From Sulfuritalea sp. (lineage in GTDB: Bacteria > Pseudomonadota > Gammaproteobacteria > Burkholderiales > Rhodocyclaceae), in the NCBI GenBank assembly GCA_016710465.1, contig JADJVS010000016.1:434001-498000 (forward strand): a stretch of 64,000 nucleotides of DNA. Direction: 5' to 3'. The notes beneath the pieces were generated by a model. The model had not been told where the DNA came from. It saw nothing but the letters and a program-made list of their open reading frames with translations, and ran no database searches. Positions within the stretch are counted from its first letter, which is position 1. Each line of letters begins with the position of its first letter. Below, piece after piece: positions 35,586 through 45,031 of the stretch. Made by a program: the position numbers and the translations under genes.

Positions 35586-35605
35586 AGCGGAGTGAAAAAA
35601 GGAAC

Positions 35606-38600
35606 ATGAAGAAAATCCGTAGAACCCAGGCCGTGCTCAACCTGCCCACCCTCACCCTTGAGGGCGGGTTGTTCCTGCCAGACCAACTGGAAAAAGCCGC
35701 GCTGGGCAGCGCGCAATGGCAAACCGAAGCCGACTACGGCACTCCGAAGGGCCTCAAGCTCAAAGATGATTACAGCCGCGCCTTCCAGATCGCCTGCGCG
35801 CAATGGAAGCACTTCGCAGCCCATCTGGATCGATCCGACGTGGATGCCGCTACGCTCACGCAAACCTTTGTGTACGAGCTACTGCGTGATGTTTTCGGCT
35901 ATACGAATCTGCAGCCTTGTAGTGGCATCACCATTGGCGATCGCCATTACCCCATCAGCTTTCTCGCCGGAAAACTCCCGGTTGTCGTCGCACCACACAC
36001 GCTGTCTCTGAAAGACGCCGATTCACGCTTTGCGATTGAAGGCTCGGGCAGCAAGAAAAAATCAGCCTTCCTGTTGGCGCAGGAGTTCCTGAATGCCAGC
36101 CCGGATCATCTCTGGTCCATCGCCTGCAACGGCAAGCAGCTGCGCCTGCTGCGCGATGCAGCCACGCTCACGCGTCCCAGCTACCTTGAGATCGACCTTC
36201 AAGACCTGCTCGGCGGCCAGCGCTACGCAGAGTTCGCCAATGTCTGGCGACTACTGCAGGCTAGCCGCTCCGCTGGCGAACCAGCCGAGTGCATCTGGGA
36301 AAAATGGCGGGCCGCCGGGCAGGAGGAAGGCACTCGCGTGCGCGATGGCCTGCGCCTGGGCGTGACCGATGCTCTGCTAATTTTGGGTGAAGGCTTTATC
36401 CAGCACCCGGCCAACGATGCCCTGCGCAATGCCCTGCACAACGGTGAGCTCAGCAAGGATGCCTACTTCCAGCAACTGCTGCGCCTGATTTACCGGCTGA
36501 TCTTCTTGTTCAACGTCGAAGAGCGCGGTCTGCTACACGGCAAAGACGACAGCAAAGCCGCACAAGCTGCACGCCGCGCCTATGCCGAGGGCTATGCGGT
36601 GGCCCGCCTGCGCGAGCTGTGCCTGAAGCGTCGCGCCCGCAACCGCTTTGATGACCACTGGCAAGCGCTGCGCATTGTCTTCAAGGGCCTGAGCGAAGGC
36701 GAGCCGCGTCTGGCCTTGCCCGCCCTCGGTGGCTTGTTCGCCGTCACCCAATGTCCAGCGCTGGATGCAGCCAGTCTGGATAACGCGCATTTGCTTGCCG
36801 CCATGCAGAACCTGCGCTGGGCCAGCCACAAAGGTGTGCTCGCCCCGGTGGACTACCGCAACATGGGCCCGGAAGAGCTGGGCAGCGTCTACGAAAGCCT
36901 GCTCGAACTGGTGCCGGAGATCGACCTGCCGGCGCGCCAGTTCGGTTTTGTCGGCCTCACCTCCGAGGGCAGCACCGCCGGCAATGCGCGCAAACTCAGC
37001 GGCAGCTACTACACGCCGGACTCCTTGGTGCAGGAGCTGATCAAGTCCGCGCTCGACCCGGTGATTGCCCAGCGTCTGGCTGCCCAGCCCGAATCCCCTA
37101 TCGAGGCTCTGCTCGCCATCCGCGTCATTGACCCGGCCTGCGGCAGCGGCCACTTTCTGCTGGCGGCCGCTCGCCGTTTGGCCGAAAAGCTCGCGCAACT
37201 GCGCGCCACGGACGGCGAACAAACCGAACAGGACTTCCGCCACGCCCTGCGTGAAGTGGTGTCCAAGTGTATTTTTGGGGTGGACCGCAACCCCATGGCC
37301 ATTGAGCTGGCCCGCACCGCCTTGTGGCTGGAAGGCTTTGAAGAAGGCCGGCCGCTGGGTTTTCTCGACCACCACCTGCAAGTGGGGGATGCGCTGCTGG
37401 GGCTGACCGATTTGAAAGCGCTGGAGATGGGCATTGCCAAAGACGCCTTCAAGCCGCTCTCTGGCGATGACAAGGACGTGTGCAAGCTGCTCGCCAAAAC
37501 CAATGCCGCTGCGCTCAAAGACCTGGAAAAGAAACGTAACGCCCGTGCCTTTGGGCAGCTCGATGTGGCCAGCGCCACCGGCAGTGGCCTCACCCAGCTG
37601 CAAGCCCTCGAAGCCCTACCGGAAAACACCACCCGGCAGATCGCAGCCAAGGAAGCCGCCTACCACGCTTTTTTGCAGCAAGCCAAAACCAGCCGCCTGG
37701 CGCACGCCGCCGATTTGCTGGTTGGCGCATATCTGCTGCCCAAACTCGCCACACCGCAAAACGACATTCCCACCAGCGCCACGCTTTATCTCACCTTGCT
37801 GGGTGATGCTCTTCCGGCGCAGCAGAAAGGCGCACTCGCTGCTGCACAGTCCGCATGTGTTGAAGCCCGCGTGCTGCACTGGCCGTTGGCCTTTCCGCAG
37901 GTGTTCGCCAGCGGCGGTTTTGACTGTGTACTAGGTAACCCGCCGTGGGAACGCATCAAGCTACAAGAAGAAGAGTTCTTCGCTACGCGCCACCGTGATG
38001 TGGCGCAAGCCAAAAACAAAGCCGAACGTAGCCAGCGCATTCAGTGGTTGGCGGAGGGAATGCTGGCCAAACACCTGTTCCCGCTGGGAGAGCATGCACC
38101 GCAGGTATGTGAGACCGAACAGCGCCTGTATGCTGAATTCATTACCACCCGCCGCACGGCAGAAGCCGCCAGCGTGTTTGCGCATGTCGATGGTTCGGAT
38201 GGGGGGCGGTACCCGCTCACTGGCGTGGGCGATGTCAACACATACGCGCTGTTTGCCGAAACCATTAGTCAGATTACGCATAGGGATGGCCGCGCCGGGT
38301 TTATCGTGCCTTCCGGTATTGCTACTGATGATTCGACGAAGCACTTCTTTTCGTCTGTTGTTACGTCGAGGCGCTTGGTTTCTTTCTACGGTTTTGACAA
38401 TGAAAAACGAATTTTTCCGTCAGTTCACCCAGATACACCGTTTGCCTTGATTACGCTCGGTGATAACCGAAGTGAAATTAAACTAGCTCATTACCTCTTG
38501 AGCATCGAGGATTTAAGTGATCGTCGTCGTATTTTTACACTTGGACCGGACGATTTTGCACTTATTAACCCCAATACCCTCACCTGCCCAGTGTTCCGCG

Positions 38601-39580
38601 CCCGCCGTGACGCCGAGTTGACTCGGAAGATTTACCAACAGGTACCGGTATTGATCCGCGAAGCGCACGGCACGCTGCCAGAGCAGAACCCCTGGGGTAT
38701 TCGATTTATGGCCATGTTCCATATGTCGAACGACAGCCACCTGTTTCTCGACAGCGGTGGCGAGGGGTTATTGCCGCTGTATGAGGCCAAAATGATTCAC
38801 CAGTTTGACCACCGCTGGGCCAGCTACCGGGTGGAAGATGGCAAGGACATTTCGGGAGATGTGTCGCTGATTGATAAGCAAAAACCGGACTATGTGGTGA
38901 CGCCGCGCTACTGGGTGGATGTACGCGAAGTACACCAGAGGTTGAAGGATAAGGGCTGGGAGCGTCAGTGGCTGATGGGATTTCGGGGGATAACGAATGC
39001 ATCCAACGAGCGAACTGCAATGGCGACGATCACTGGCCTTTGCGGCGCAGGAAATAGTCTTCCTGTCGTCGTACTTGGATATCAAATATCAGCAGAACAG
39101 GCCGCGTGCCTAGTTGGAAATATAGATAGCCTTGTTGTCGACTATGTAGCACGGCATAAAGTCGGCGGGCTTAATTTTAACTTCTTCATAGTAAAACAAT
39201 TGCCAATCCTCCCGCCTGACGCTTACACCAAGGATGATTTGGCTTATATCGGTGCGAGAGTACTGGAACTCACTTACACAGCTCGTGAGCTACAACCTTG
39301 GGCGGAGGATCTGTGCTTTGATGGCGAACCTTTTGCCTTCGATCCCGACCGTCGTGCAATACTCCGCGCCGAACTCGATGCTTGGTACGCACGCGCTTAT
39401 GGCCTTTCTCGAGATGAACTGCGCTATATCCTAGACCCTGCTGTTATCGAAGGAACTGATTACCCATCTGAAACCTTCCGCGTACTCAAGAAAAACGAAG
39501 AGCGAGACTTTGGCGAGTACCGAACCCAACGGCTGGTACTGGAAGCGTGGGACAAATTGGAGCAAGGTGAGCTCGCTTGA
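35606..39580 (+). CDS. Large adenine-specific DNA methyltransferase (Eco57I/DrmMI-like)
   Basis: This 1324-residue N6-adenine methyltransferase carries SAM-binding motif I (VIDPACGSGHFLLAAARRLA) and catalytic motif IV (VLGNPPWERIKL), with SYYTPDSLVQELI just before. The N-terminal third resembles the region preceding the methylase in type IIG enzymes, and the C-terminal third would be target recognition. I chose the ATG at 35606 with AAAGGA upstream; the open frame beginning at 35345 overlaps the SNF2 gene and is a shadow. Parts of the recognition region (about 38300-38560 and 39000-39240) are visibly more AT-rich than the rest. It should mark host DNA so the helicases spare it. Confidence 0.88.
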   Translation: MKKIRRTQAVLNLPTLTLEGGLFLPDQLEKAALGSAQWQTEADYGTPKGLKLKDDYSRAFQIACAQWKHFAAHLDRSDVDAATLTQTFVYELLRDVFGYTNLQPCSGITIGDRHYPISFLAGKLPVVVAPHTLSLKDADSRFAIEGSGSKKKSAFLLAQEFLNASPDHLWSIACNGKQLRLLRDAATLTRPSYLEIDLQDLLGGQRYAEFANVWRLLQASRSAGEPAECIWEKWRAAGQEEGTRVRDGLRLGVTDALLILGEGFIQHPANDALRNALHNGELSKDAYFQQLLRLIYRLIFLFNVEERGLLHGKDDSKAAQAARRAYAEGYAVARLRELCLKRRARNRFDDHWQALRIVFKGLSEGEPRLALPALGGLFAVTQCPALDAASLDNAHLLAAMQNLRWASHKGVLAPVDYRNMGPEELGSVYESLLELVPEIDLPARQFGFVGLTSEGSTAGNARKLSGSYYTPDSLVQELIKSALDPVIAQRLAAQPESPIEALLAIRVIDPACGSGHFLLAAARRLAEKLAQLRATDGEQTEQDFRHALREVVSKCIFGVDRNPMAIELARTALWLEGFEEGRPLGFLDHHLQVGDALLGLTDLKALEMGIAKDAFKPLSGDDKDVCKLLAKTNAAALKDLEKKRNARAFGQLDVASATGSGLTQLQALEALPENTTRQIAAKEAAYHAFLQQAKTSRLAHAADLLVGAYLLPKLATPQNDIPTSATLYLTLLGDALPAQQKGALAAAQSACVEARVLHWPLAFPQVFASGGFDCVLGNPPWERIKLQEEEFFATRHRDVAQAKNKAERSQRIQWLAEGMLAKHLFPLGEHAPQVCETEQRLYAEFITTRRTAEAASVFAHVDGSDGGRYPLTGVGDVNTYALFAETISQITHRDGRAGFIVPSGIATDDSTKHFFSSVVTSRRLVSFYGFDNEKRIFPSVHPDTPFALITLGDNRSEIKLAHYLLSIEDLSDRRRIFTLGPDDFALINPNTLTCPVFRARRDAELTRKIYQQVPVLIREAHGTLPEQNPWGIRFMAMFHMSNDSHLFLDSGGEGLLPLYEAKMIHQFDHRWASYRVEDGKDISGDVSLIDKQKPDYVVTPRYWVDVREVHQRLKDKGWERQWLMGFRGITNASNERTAMATITGLCGAGNSLPVVVLGYQISAEQAACLVGNIDSLVVDYVARHKVGGLNFNFFIVKQLPILPPDAYTKDDLAYIGARVLELTYTARELQPWAEDLCFDGEPFAFDPDRRAILRAELDAWYARAYGLSRDELRYILDPAVIEGTDYPSETFRVLKKNEERDFGEYRTQRLVLEAWDKLEQGELA

Positions 39581-41031
39581 AGCAACTCGATCTATTGAAC
39601 GAGTTCCGGGAACAGGTCGCGCAGTTGCGTTACCAAGTCGAAGCCGCCAGTGCCATGGGACACTATGACACTCACAAAGTAGCAGAGAACGTTATGTGCG
39701 GCCTACTGCGTGAGCTGTGCGACTGGCCAAGCCTTCGCAATTTGAACCCAGAGCAAACCAATTTTCCTGGCATAGATCTGGCCGACGATAACGCCCGCAT
39801 CGCCGTTCAGGTAACAGCCACAGCCGACATCGCCAAGGTCAAGCACACGCTTGAGAAGTTTGTGAGCCACGGCTTGGAAAAGCGCTATGACCGGCTGATC
39901 ATTTACGTGCTATCCACCAAGCAAGGCAGCTACTCGCAATCGGCGATCGATGTTGCATCTGGCGGAAAATTCCAACTCTCAAACAGCGAAGACATCTGGG
40001 ACTATCAGGAGTTGTGTTCTAAGGCGGCTGATGCCTCGCCCCAAAAGCTTCAAGCAGCGCTCAATCACCTGAAAGCATATCTGCGCGGTGTTCCGGTGGG
40101 ACTGGCGGATGAAGACATTGATCCACCAATGAGTCCCTCAGAATCGCTCACTGCCAACTTGGTGGACGTCGATTTCCCCGGCGAACTGTATATCGCGCAA
40201 TTGAACAATGACTTGGTTGCGCGACACAGCAACAGGAGACCAGGCCGATGGCGCGAAACGATACGGGAATTCAACCGAGAGCTGGGAACACCCGTTCCTT
40301 CCGCCTATGTAGTGCATAGCGGTGCATTGATCACATTCTTCGATTTGACTTATTCTCACACGCCCTATAAGCACTTGGTCGAGCGCGGCACCGAAGAAGC
40401 CTTGGGTAGCCAGGACTTCTGGAAGATCGACGAAGATCACGAGCGTGTATTCAAGTCCTTGCTTCGCTTCTCTTTGCAGCAGCGTTTGTTCCAAGAGCAA
40501 GTGCGTTGGGAAAATGATGACAGGCAGTTCATTTTCCTACCTAGACCGAGCAGCCCTAATCAACGGGAAGAGGTATGGCAGGGAGATAAAAAATCGAAAC
40601 GGACTGTCTTTATGCGGCAATTCAACAAGAAGGATCCGTCAAAAGTATTTCTGCAGAAGCACTTATCGTTCTCGGTAGAGTTCAACCGATTGGGTGATCA
40701 ATGGCTTATGTCGATCACGCCAAGTTGGTTTTTTAGCTATGGCGAAGACTTCAAGAAATCTGGGTATGGCTACGAGAACCTGAGCTGGATAAAGAGGCAA
40801 GAAAACAATCAAGCAGTGTTGAATCATTTCAGGTTCGTCGCTACATGGTTGCGGTCGATTGACGGCGAAGACCTGTTCTCGGAGGGAGTCGCGAAAGATT
40901 CCTTTCTATCCTTCGGCGACATCTTGTTCCTGGATGGCGCTCCATCGCTGGACGAATCCAAATGGACTGCATTGCCTGAGGCACTTCCGGATGAGTCAGG
41001 GCCAAACTTACCGAGGCTATTTGGCCGATGA
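39577..41031 (+). CDS. SMEK-domain nuclease-like protein, probable APAZ partner of the short Argonaute
   Basis: This 484-residue protein starts at a TTG overlapping the methyltransferase stop (TTGA), with AAGGTGA upstream. Residues 1-165 match the SMEK-type domain: HYDTHKVAENVMCGLLREL, then NLNPEQTNFPGIDLADD and IAVQVTATADIAKVKHTLEK. D67 and Q78-V-T80 look like a PD-(D/E)XK-type core, so nuclease activity is possible. Residues 185-484 contain WLMSITPSWFFSYG and related strands in the place where short-Argonaute partners carry an APAZ domain; I infer APAZ from position and pattern only. The Argonaute start overlaps its stop, so the two are co-translated and probably form a complex. Confidence 0.72.
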   Translation: MKQLDLLNEFREQVAQLRYQVEAASAMGHYDTHKVAENVMCGLLRELCDWPSLRNLNPEQTNFPGIDLADDNARIAVQVTATADIAKVKHTLEKFVSHGLEKRYDRLIIYVLSTKQGSYSQSAIDVASGGKFQLSNSEDIWDYQELCSKAADASPQKLQAALNHLKAYLRGVPVGLADEDIDPPMSPSESLTANLVDVDFPGELYIAQLNNDLVARHSNRRPGRWRETIREFNRELGTPVPSAYVVHSGALITFFDLTYSHTPYKHLVERGTEEALGSQDFWKIDEDHERVFKSLLRFSLQQRLFQEQVRWENDDRQFIFLPRPSSPNQREEVWQGDKKSKRTVFMRQFNKKDPSKVFLQKHLSFSVEFNRLGDQWLMSITPSWFFSYGEDFKKSGYGYENLSWIKRQENNQAVLNHFRFVATWLRSIDGEDLFSEGVAKDSFLSFGDILFLDGAPSLDESKWTALPEALPDESGPNLPRLFGR

Positions 41032-42449
41032 AATTAGCCTATATCAATGAGCCTAGACTCGAGTTTGCTGACGGCACGCATATCTGTCCACGGCGAGGCA
41101 TTTCCGCATATGGCGTTTATGACAAGCACTCACTGACCAGAAGAACTCGCATTCATCTCGGCGCCATCGGAACCACAGATGATCTCGAAGCCCTGTCAGC
41201 CTTGCTTGAAAGGATGAAATCTCCGATCCAGGGCGCATTGACTGATCATAAAGGTAATCTCTTTCCAAGCTTTTGCGGCTTCAATTCTGAAATGGGGTTT
41301 CACGCAGAGCTGTTATTCAATCAAGACTTGGGACGTCAGCTTAGAAAGCAGGACTTAGAGAAAATCGGAAAGATCAAAGATCGCACCCAACGGATCGAAG
41401 AGGCTATCGGGCTTTACTACGAGGAAGTCAAGTTCTTGGCACAAAATCGTCCGGTGGATGTGATCATTTGCATCCTGCCGAAATCCATTTTCGATGCGGT
41501 CAGCAAGGATGCGGTAATTGAAGACGAAGATAAGCTGGACGAGAGTATTGAGGTTGGATCGGAGTTGAACTTTCGACGGGCGCTGAAGGCACGGACCATG
41601 CACTTGGGCAAGCCACTTCAGTTGCTGCGTGCCGAATCAATCAGATCTGGTAGCAAGGGGCAGCAGGATGACGCGACCAAGGCTTGGAATCTGGCTACGG
41701 CTTTGTATTACAAGGCGGGAGCAACAAATCCATGGCGTTTGAAGAAGGATGAAGGCCATCCGCTTTCCTGTGCACTGGGCGTCGCTTTCTATCGAAGCCG
41801 AGACAAGAAGACGCTAAACACCAGTTTGGCGCAGGTATTCGATGAGCTGGGAAATGGCTTGATCTTGCGTGGAACCCCTGTCCACCTCGAAAAGGGAGAC
41901 AGAATTCCAAGACTGACGGAAGATCAATCTTTTGCTCTATTCAAAGCTGCTCTCGAGGAATATTGGAACGCTTTGCGAACGTTCCCTGCTCGTGTCGTGG
42001 TTCACAAAACGTCTAACTTCTCCGAAGCTGAAATGGATGGTTTCCTGGGGGCGGCTTCGGATTTACGGATTGACACGGTCGACTTCGTTACCGTCATGGA
42101 CTCACGAATCCGGCTATTTAGGAGCGGGGGATACCCCCCTTTCCGTGGCACATCAGTTGTAATCGATGAGCAACGCCAGTTGTTATATACCCGCGGCTCG
42201 ATCTGGTACTACAAAACCTATCCTGGTATGTATATCCCCCAGCCACTTGAGCTGAGAGTAGTGAGATCCGAACAAAGTCCTGCTTTCTTAGCGAATGAAA
42301 TCCTGGGGCTAACCAAAATGAACTGGAATAACACTCAGCTGGATGGCAAGTACCCGATCACATTGAGTTGTGCCAGAAAAGTTGGTGAAATTATGAAGTA
42401 CCTTGAAGAGCATGATCGCCCTCAGATTCGTTACGGATACTACATGTAG
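41028..42449 (+). CDS. Short prokaryotic Argonaute (MID-PIWI), catalytically inactive
   Basis: This 473-residue protein has no PAZ or N domain. A MID domain around residues 145-225 (VDVIICILPK, MHLGKPLQLL) is followed by a PIWI domain with SCALGVAFYRS (248-257), RVVVHKTSNFSEAEMDGF, LLYTRGSIWYYKTYPG, IPQPLELRVV, LTKMNWNN and PITLSCARKVGEIM. The first catalytic Asp of the DEDX tetrad is replaced in ALGVAF, and the last tetrad position lies in PITLSCARK without His or Asp, so it should bind guides but not slice. Short Argonautes work with an APAZ-fused effector encoded next door, here the SMEK protein. Confidence 0.85.
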   Translation: MKLAYINEPRLEFADGTHICPRRGISAYGVYDKHSLTRRTRIHLGAIGTTDDLEALSALLERMKSPIQGALTDHKGNLFPSFCGFNSEMGFHAELLFNQDLGRQLRKQDLEKIGKIKDRTQRIEEAIGLYYEEVKFLAQNRPVDVIICILPKSIFDAVSKDAVIEDEDKLDESIEVGSELNFRRALKARTMHLGKPLQLLRAESIRSGSKGQQDDATKAWNLATALYYKAGATNPWRLKKDEGHPLSCALGVAFYRSRDKKTLNTSLAQVFDELGNGLILRGTPVHLEKGDRIPRLTEDQSFALFKAALEEYWNALRTFPARVVVHKTSNFSEAEMDGFLGAASDLRIDTVDFVTVMDSRIRLFRSGGYPPFRGTSVVIDEQRQLLYTRGSIWYYKTYPGMYIPQPLELRVVRSEQSPAFLANEILGLTKMNWNNTQLDGKYPITLSCARKVGEIMKYLEEHDRPQIRYGYYM

Positions 42450-42463
42450 CTCAGGAAGTTCAA

Positions 42464-43810
42464 ATGCTGACCCATCTGAAATTGGAAAACTTCAAGATCT
42501 GGCGGAGCACCGGCCCCGTAAGGCTGGCGCCGATCACACTGCTGCTGGGCACCAACTCGTCCGGTAAATCCAGCCTGATCCAGAGCCTGCTGCTGATCCG
42601 GCAAACAGTGAAAGGTGACGACCCCAATCTGGATCTGAACCTGGGCAATCCTGATGCCGATGATTCGGTCACGTTGGGGCAGTTCAAGGATTTGCTCTGC
42701 CGCCATGGCGCCGCCAGTGAAAGCACCTCCGCGACTCAGGTGGGTATTGAATTTCGCTGGAGTGAGCACGGCCAGGCAGAAAGCTCGACGCTTTTTTCTG
42801 CGCGCTACAACAAGGGGCCAGCCGGTAGCGCCGAACTAGCATTTTTGCGTTTGGGGAAAGACGGGCAAGGCTTTAGCGTGCAGCGTCGCAAGCCCGGCAT
42901 CTACCGCCTGAGCTTGGCCACGCAGGCCAAGCCTTTGGGCCAAAGCGCAGATTATCGCCCGGAGCGTTCATTTGCCTTTTCAGCGGCCACACTGAACAAG
43001 CTGGGTGCGCAAGCGGAATTGATCAAGCCGATTGGCCCGGCCTTGCTGGATGAGCTGGGCCGCATCATTTACCTGGGACCGGTGCGCCGCTTGGCGCAAC
43101 GCGACTATGTGTGGGCTGGCCGCATGCCCGCACACATCGGCGACGATGGTGCCAAAGCGGTGGATGCCTTGATCGCCAGCGGCGTGGCGCGCCAGTCGGC
43201 CCTCAAGCGCAAACAAGCGCTGCCTGCCGAAGCGCAACTATTCGAGAAAACGATTCATTGGCTGAAGGCGATGAATCTGGCTGATGGCCTTGCCATCCGC
43301 GCTTTGGGCAATTCTGCACGCTATGAATTGATGATTGAGAACGATGGCCAGGCCAGCAACCTTAAGGATGTCGGCGTGGGCGTTTCGCAGGTTCTCCCCG
43401 TCATCGTCGCGGCCTTGTTTGCCCAGCCGGGGCATATCGTTATCGTCGAAGAGCCGGAGAGCCATCTGCACCCACTGGCGCAAAGCAAGTTGGCCGAGTT
43501 GCTGGCGCAGGTGAGCAAAGCGCGCAACGTCCAGTTTATCGTCGAAACCCACTCCGAACACCTGTTCCGGCGCATGCAAACGCTGATCGCCAAGCAGCAG
43601 ATCACACCAAGCGATGCGACCATGTATTTCGTCGAGCGCGATGGAAAAACAGCGACCATGCGGCCGCTGGAAGTGGACGACTTTGGGCGCGTGAAAAACT
43701 GGCCGAAGGAATTCTTTGGCGACGCGCTGGGCGAGACCCGTGAACAAACAGCGTTGGCCATTCAGCGCGCGAAGGAATTGAGAGCGAGGGATGGCAATGT
43801 ATCTGGTTGA
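42464..43810 (+). CDS. AAA ATPase of the DUF3696/OLD-like ABC class
   Basis: This 448-residue SMC-like ATPase has Walker A LLGTNSSGKSSLIQSLLL, signature-like VGVGVSQVLPVIVAAL, Walker B IVIVEEPESHLHP, a following ETHSEHLFRR switch, and a DUF3696-like end (EVDDFGRVKNWPKEFFGD). It lies 14 bp after the Argonaute gene. Its 3' end overlaps the PIN-like gene by 20 bp, so the two are a likely ATPase-effector pair. Several defence systems couple such ATPases to a nuclease that is released on phage sensing; that is analogy, not evidence. Confidence 0.87.
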   Translation: MLTHLKLENFKIWRSTGPVRLAPITLLLGTNSSGKSSLIQSLLLIRQTVKGDDPNLDLNLGNPDADDSVTLGQFKDLLCRHGAASESTSATQVGIEFRWSEHGQAESSTLFSARYNKGPAGSAELAFLRLGKDGQGFSVQRRKPGIYRLSLATQAKPLGQSADYRPERSFAFSAATLNKLGAQAELIKPIGPALLDELGRIIYLGPVRRLAQRDYVWAGRMPAHIGDDGAKAVDALIASGVARQSALKRKQALPAEAQLFEKTIHWLKAMNLADGLAIRALGNSARYELMIENDGQASNLKDVGVGVSQVLPVIVAALFAQPGHIVIVEEPESHLHPLAQSKLAELLAQVSKARNVQFIVETHSEHLFRRMQTLIAKQQITPSDATMYFVERDGKTATMRPLEVDDFGRVKNWPKEFFGDALGETREQTALAIQRAKELRARDGNVSG

Positions 43811-44333
43811 TACCAACGTGATGCTGGCAGCAAGCGCAGTGCAGGAGCTCTCGAATCTGGCGATTCGTGCGATGCCGCAGGAGATTGAGCTACGCGAAAT
43901 GATTTATGAGTGGCTTGCTGACTTCGACCAGTCGGATAGCCGCATTGTTCTCGATGAAGAGGGACTGGTGCGTGCCGAATACGAACGGAACATGCCTTTC
44001 AACATGCGTGGGCAGGAATACGGCATGCAGGTTTTACAAAACAAGCTGGATAGAAATCTGGCGGATTATGTGCCCATCGACTCGCTTGAGGCTAACGGTG
44101 AGCACATTGCCGTGCTTGATCCCGCCCATGAAGTTCTGGTGACGGATCGGGAGGATCGCAAGTGGGTCGCTTGCGCGCTGGCCGCGCAGATACTTTTCGA
44201 GCAAGTACCGCCCATTGTTTATGGCGCCGAAACAGACTGGTTCATTGCTGAGGAGCATCTGATGGGGATAGGTCTTTGCTTTCAGAGACTGTTGCCCGAT
44301 GTCTGGTACACCTCAAGGGTTGCCGCTGGATGA
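43791..44333 (+). CDS. PIN-like domain protein
   Basis: This 180-residue protein begins MAMYLVDTNVMLAASA, the first strand and catalytic Asp7 of PIN-fold ribonucleases. A later LVTDREDRKWVACALAA segment supplies the second acidic cluster expected in this fold, followed by a GAETDWF strand. It overlaps the ATPase gene by 20 bp and the RNA ligase gene by 4 bp. Position suggests the nuclease effector of the ATPase. PIN enzymes usually cut RNA, and an RNA ligase encoded immediately downstream fits that. Confidence 0.65.
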   Translation: MAMYLVDTNVMLAASAVQELSNLAIRAMPQEIELREMIYEWLADFDQSDSRIVLDEEGLVRAEYERNMPFNMRGQEYGMQVLQNKLDRNLADYVPIDSLEANGEHIAVLDPAHEVLVTDREDRKWVACALAAQILFEQVPPIVYGAETDWFIAEEHLMGIGLCFQRLLPDVWYTSRVAAG

Positions 44334-45031
44334 CTGTCGGATTCTTCCGCTTCCCCCATACCCCGCACATTGCTTGGCTGGGCGACGGCACGCCACGCGA
44401 TGACAAAGTGCTATCAATCACTGAGGCGGCGGCACTGCTTGCGGGCAACGTGGTGGTCGAGGAAAAGCTGGACGGTGCGAATCTGGGCCTGTCCCTCGCC
44501 CCTGATGGCAGTCTGCGGGCGCAGAACCGTGGCCAGTATCTCGACGAGCCACACGCCGGTCAGTTTGGCCGCTTGCCCGCCTGGTTGGCTCAACACGGCA
44601 CGCCCCTGAGCGCCGTAATGACGCTGGACTTAATACTGTTTGGGGAGTGGTGCGCGGCCCGACACTCACTGGACTATGTGGCATTGCCGGATTGGTTCCT
44701 CTTGTTTGATGTGTATGACCGTGCAGCAGGCCGCTTCTGGAGCACGCTACGCCGCAATGCGCTGGCCGGTCAGGCCGGTTTGCTGACGGTGCCGCAGGTG
44801 CTACATGGCAAGACCACTGTTCCCGCTCTGAAACAGCTTGTCGCCACCACAAACAGCCGTTACCGCGATGGTGCGCTGGAAGGCGTGGTGATTCGCCGCG
44901 AATCACCTGAGTGGTGTGAAGCCCGCGCGAAGCTGGTCCTGCCCGACTTCACCCAGGCCATCGACATGCATTGGCGCAAGCGGGCGATTGAGTGGAACCG
45001 CATTGATTATTCAGCAGGGACTCCGGAATGA
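44330..45031 (+). CDS. RNA ligase (Rnl2-like nucleotidyltransferase)
   Basis: This 233-residue protein of the covalent nucleotidyltransferase family has motif I VVEEKLDGANLGL, where Lys46 would be adenylylated. LILFGEWCAARHS fits motif III, LEGVVIRRE is motif IV, and CEARAKLVLP is motif V. I chose the ATG at 44330, which overlaps the PIN-like stop (ATGA), over an ATG at 44276 inside that gene. It should seal nicks or breaks in RNA or RNA-DNA duplexes. A ligase next to a putative RNA nuclease suggests repair or limitation of self-damage, which is inference. Confidence 0.82.
   Translation: MTVGFFRFPHTPHIAWLGDGTPRDDKVLSITEAAALLAGNVVVEEKLDGANLGLSLAPDGSLRAQNRGQYLDEPHAGQFGRLPAWLAQHGTPLSAVMTLDLILFGEWCAARHSLDYVALPDWFLLFDVYDRAAGRFWSTLRRNALAGQAGLLTVPQVLHGKTTVPALKQLVATTNSRYRDGALEGVVIRRESPEWCEARAKLVLPDFTQAIDMHWRKRAIEWNRIDYSAGTPE

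Noticed and set aside
35345..35605. An extended N-terminus for the large methyltransferase starting at 35345.
   Set aside because: The extra 87 codons overlap the SNF2 gene, read as Arg/Ala-rich shadow, and the ATG at 35606 has its own ribosome site.
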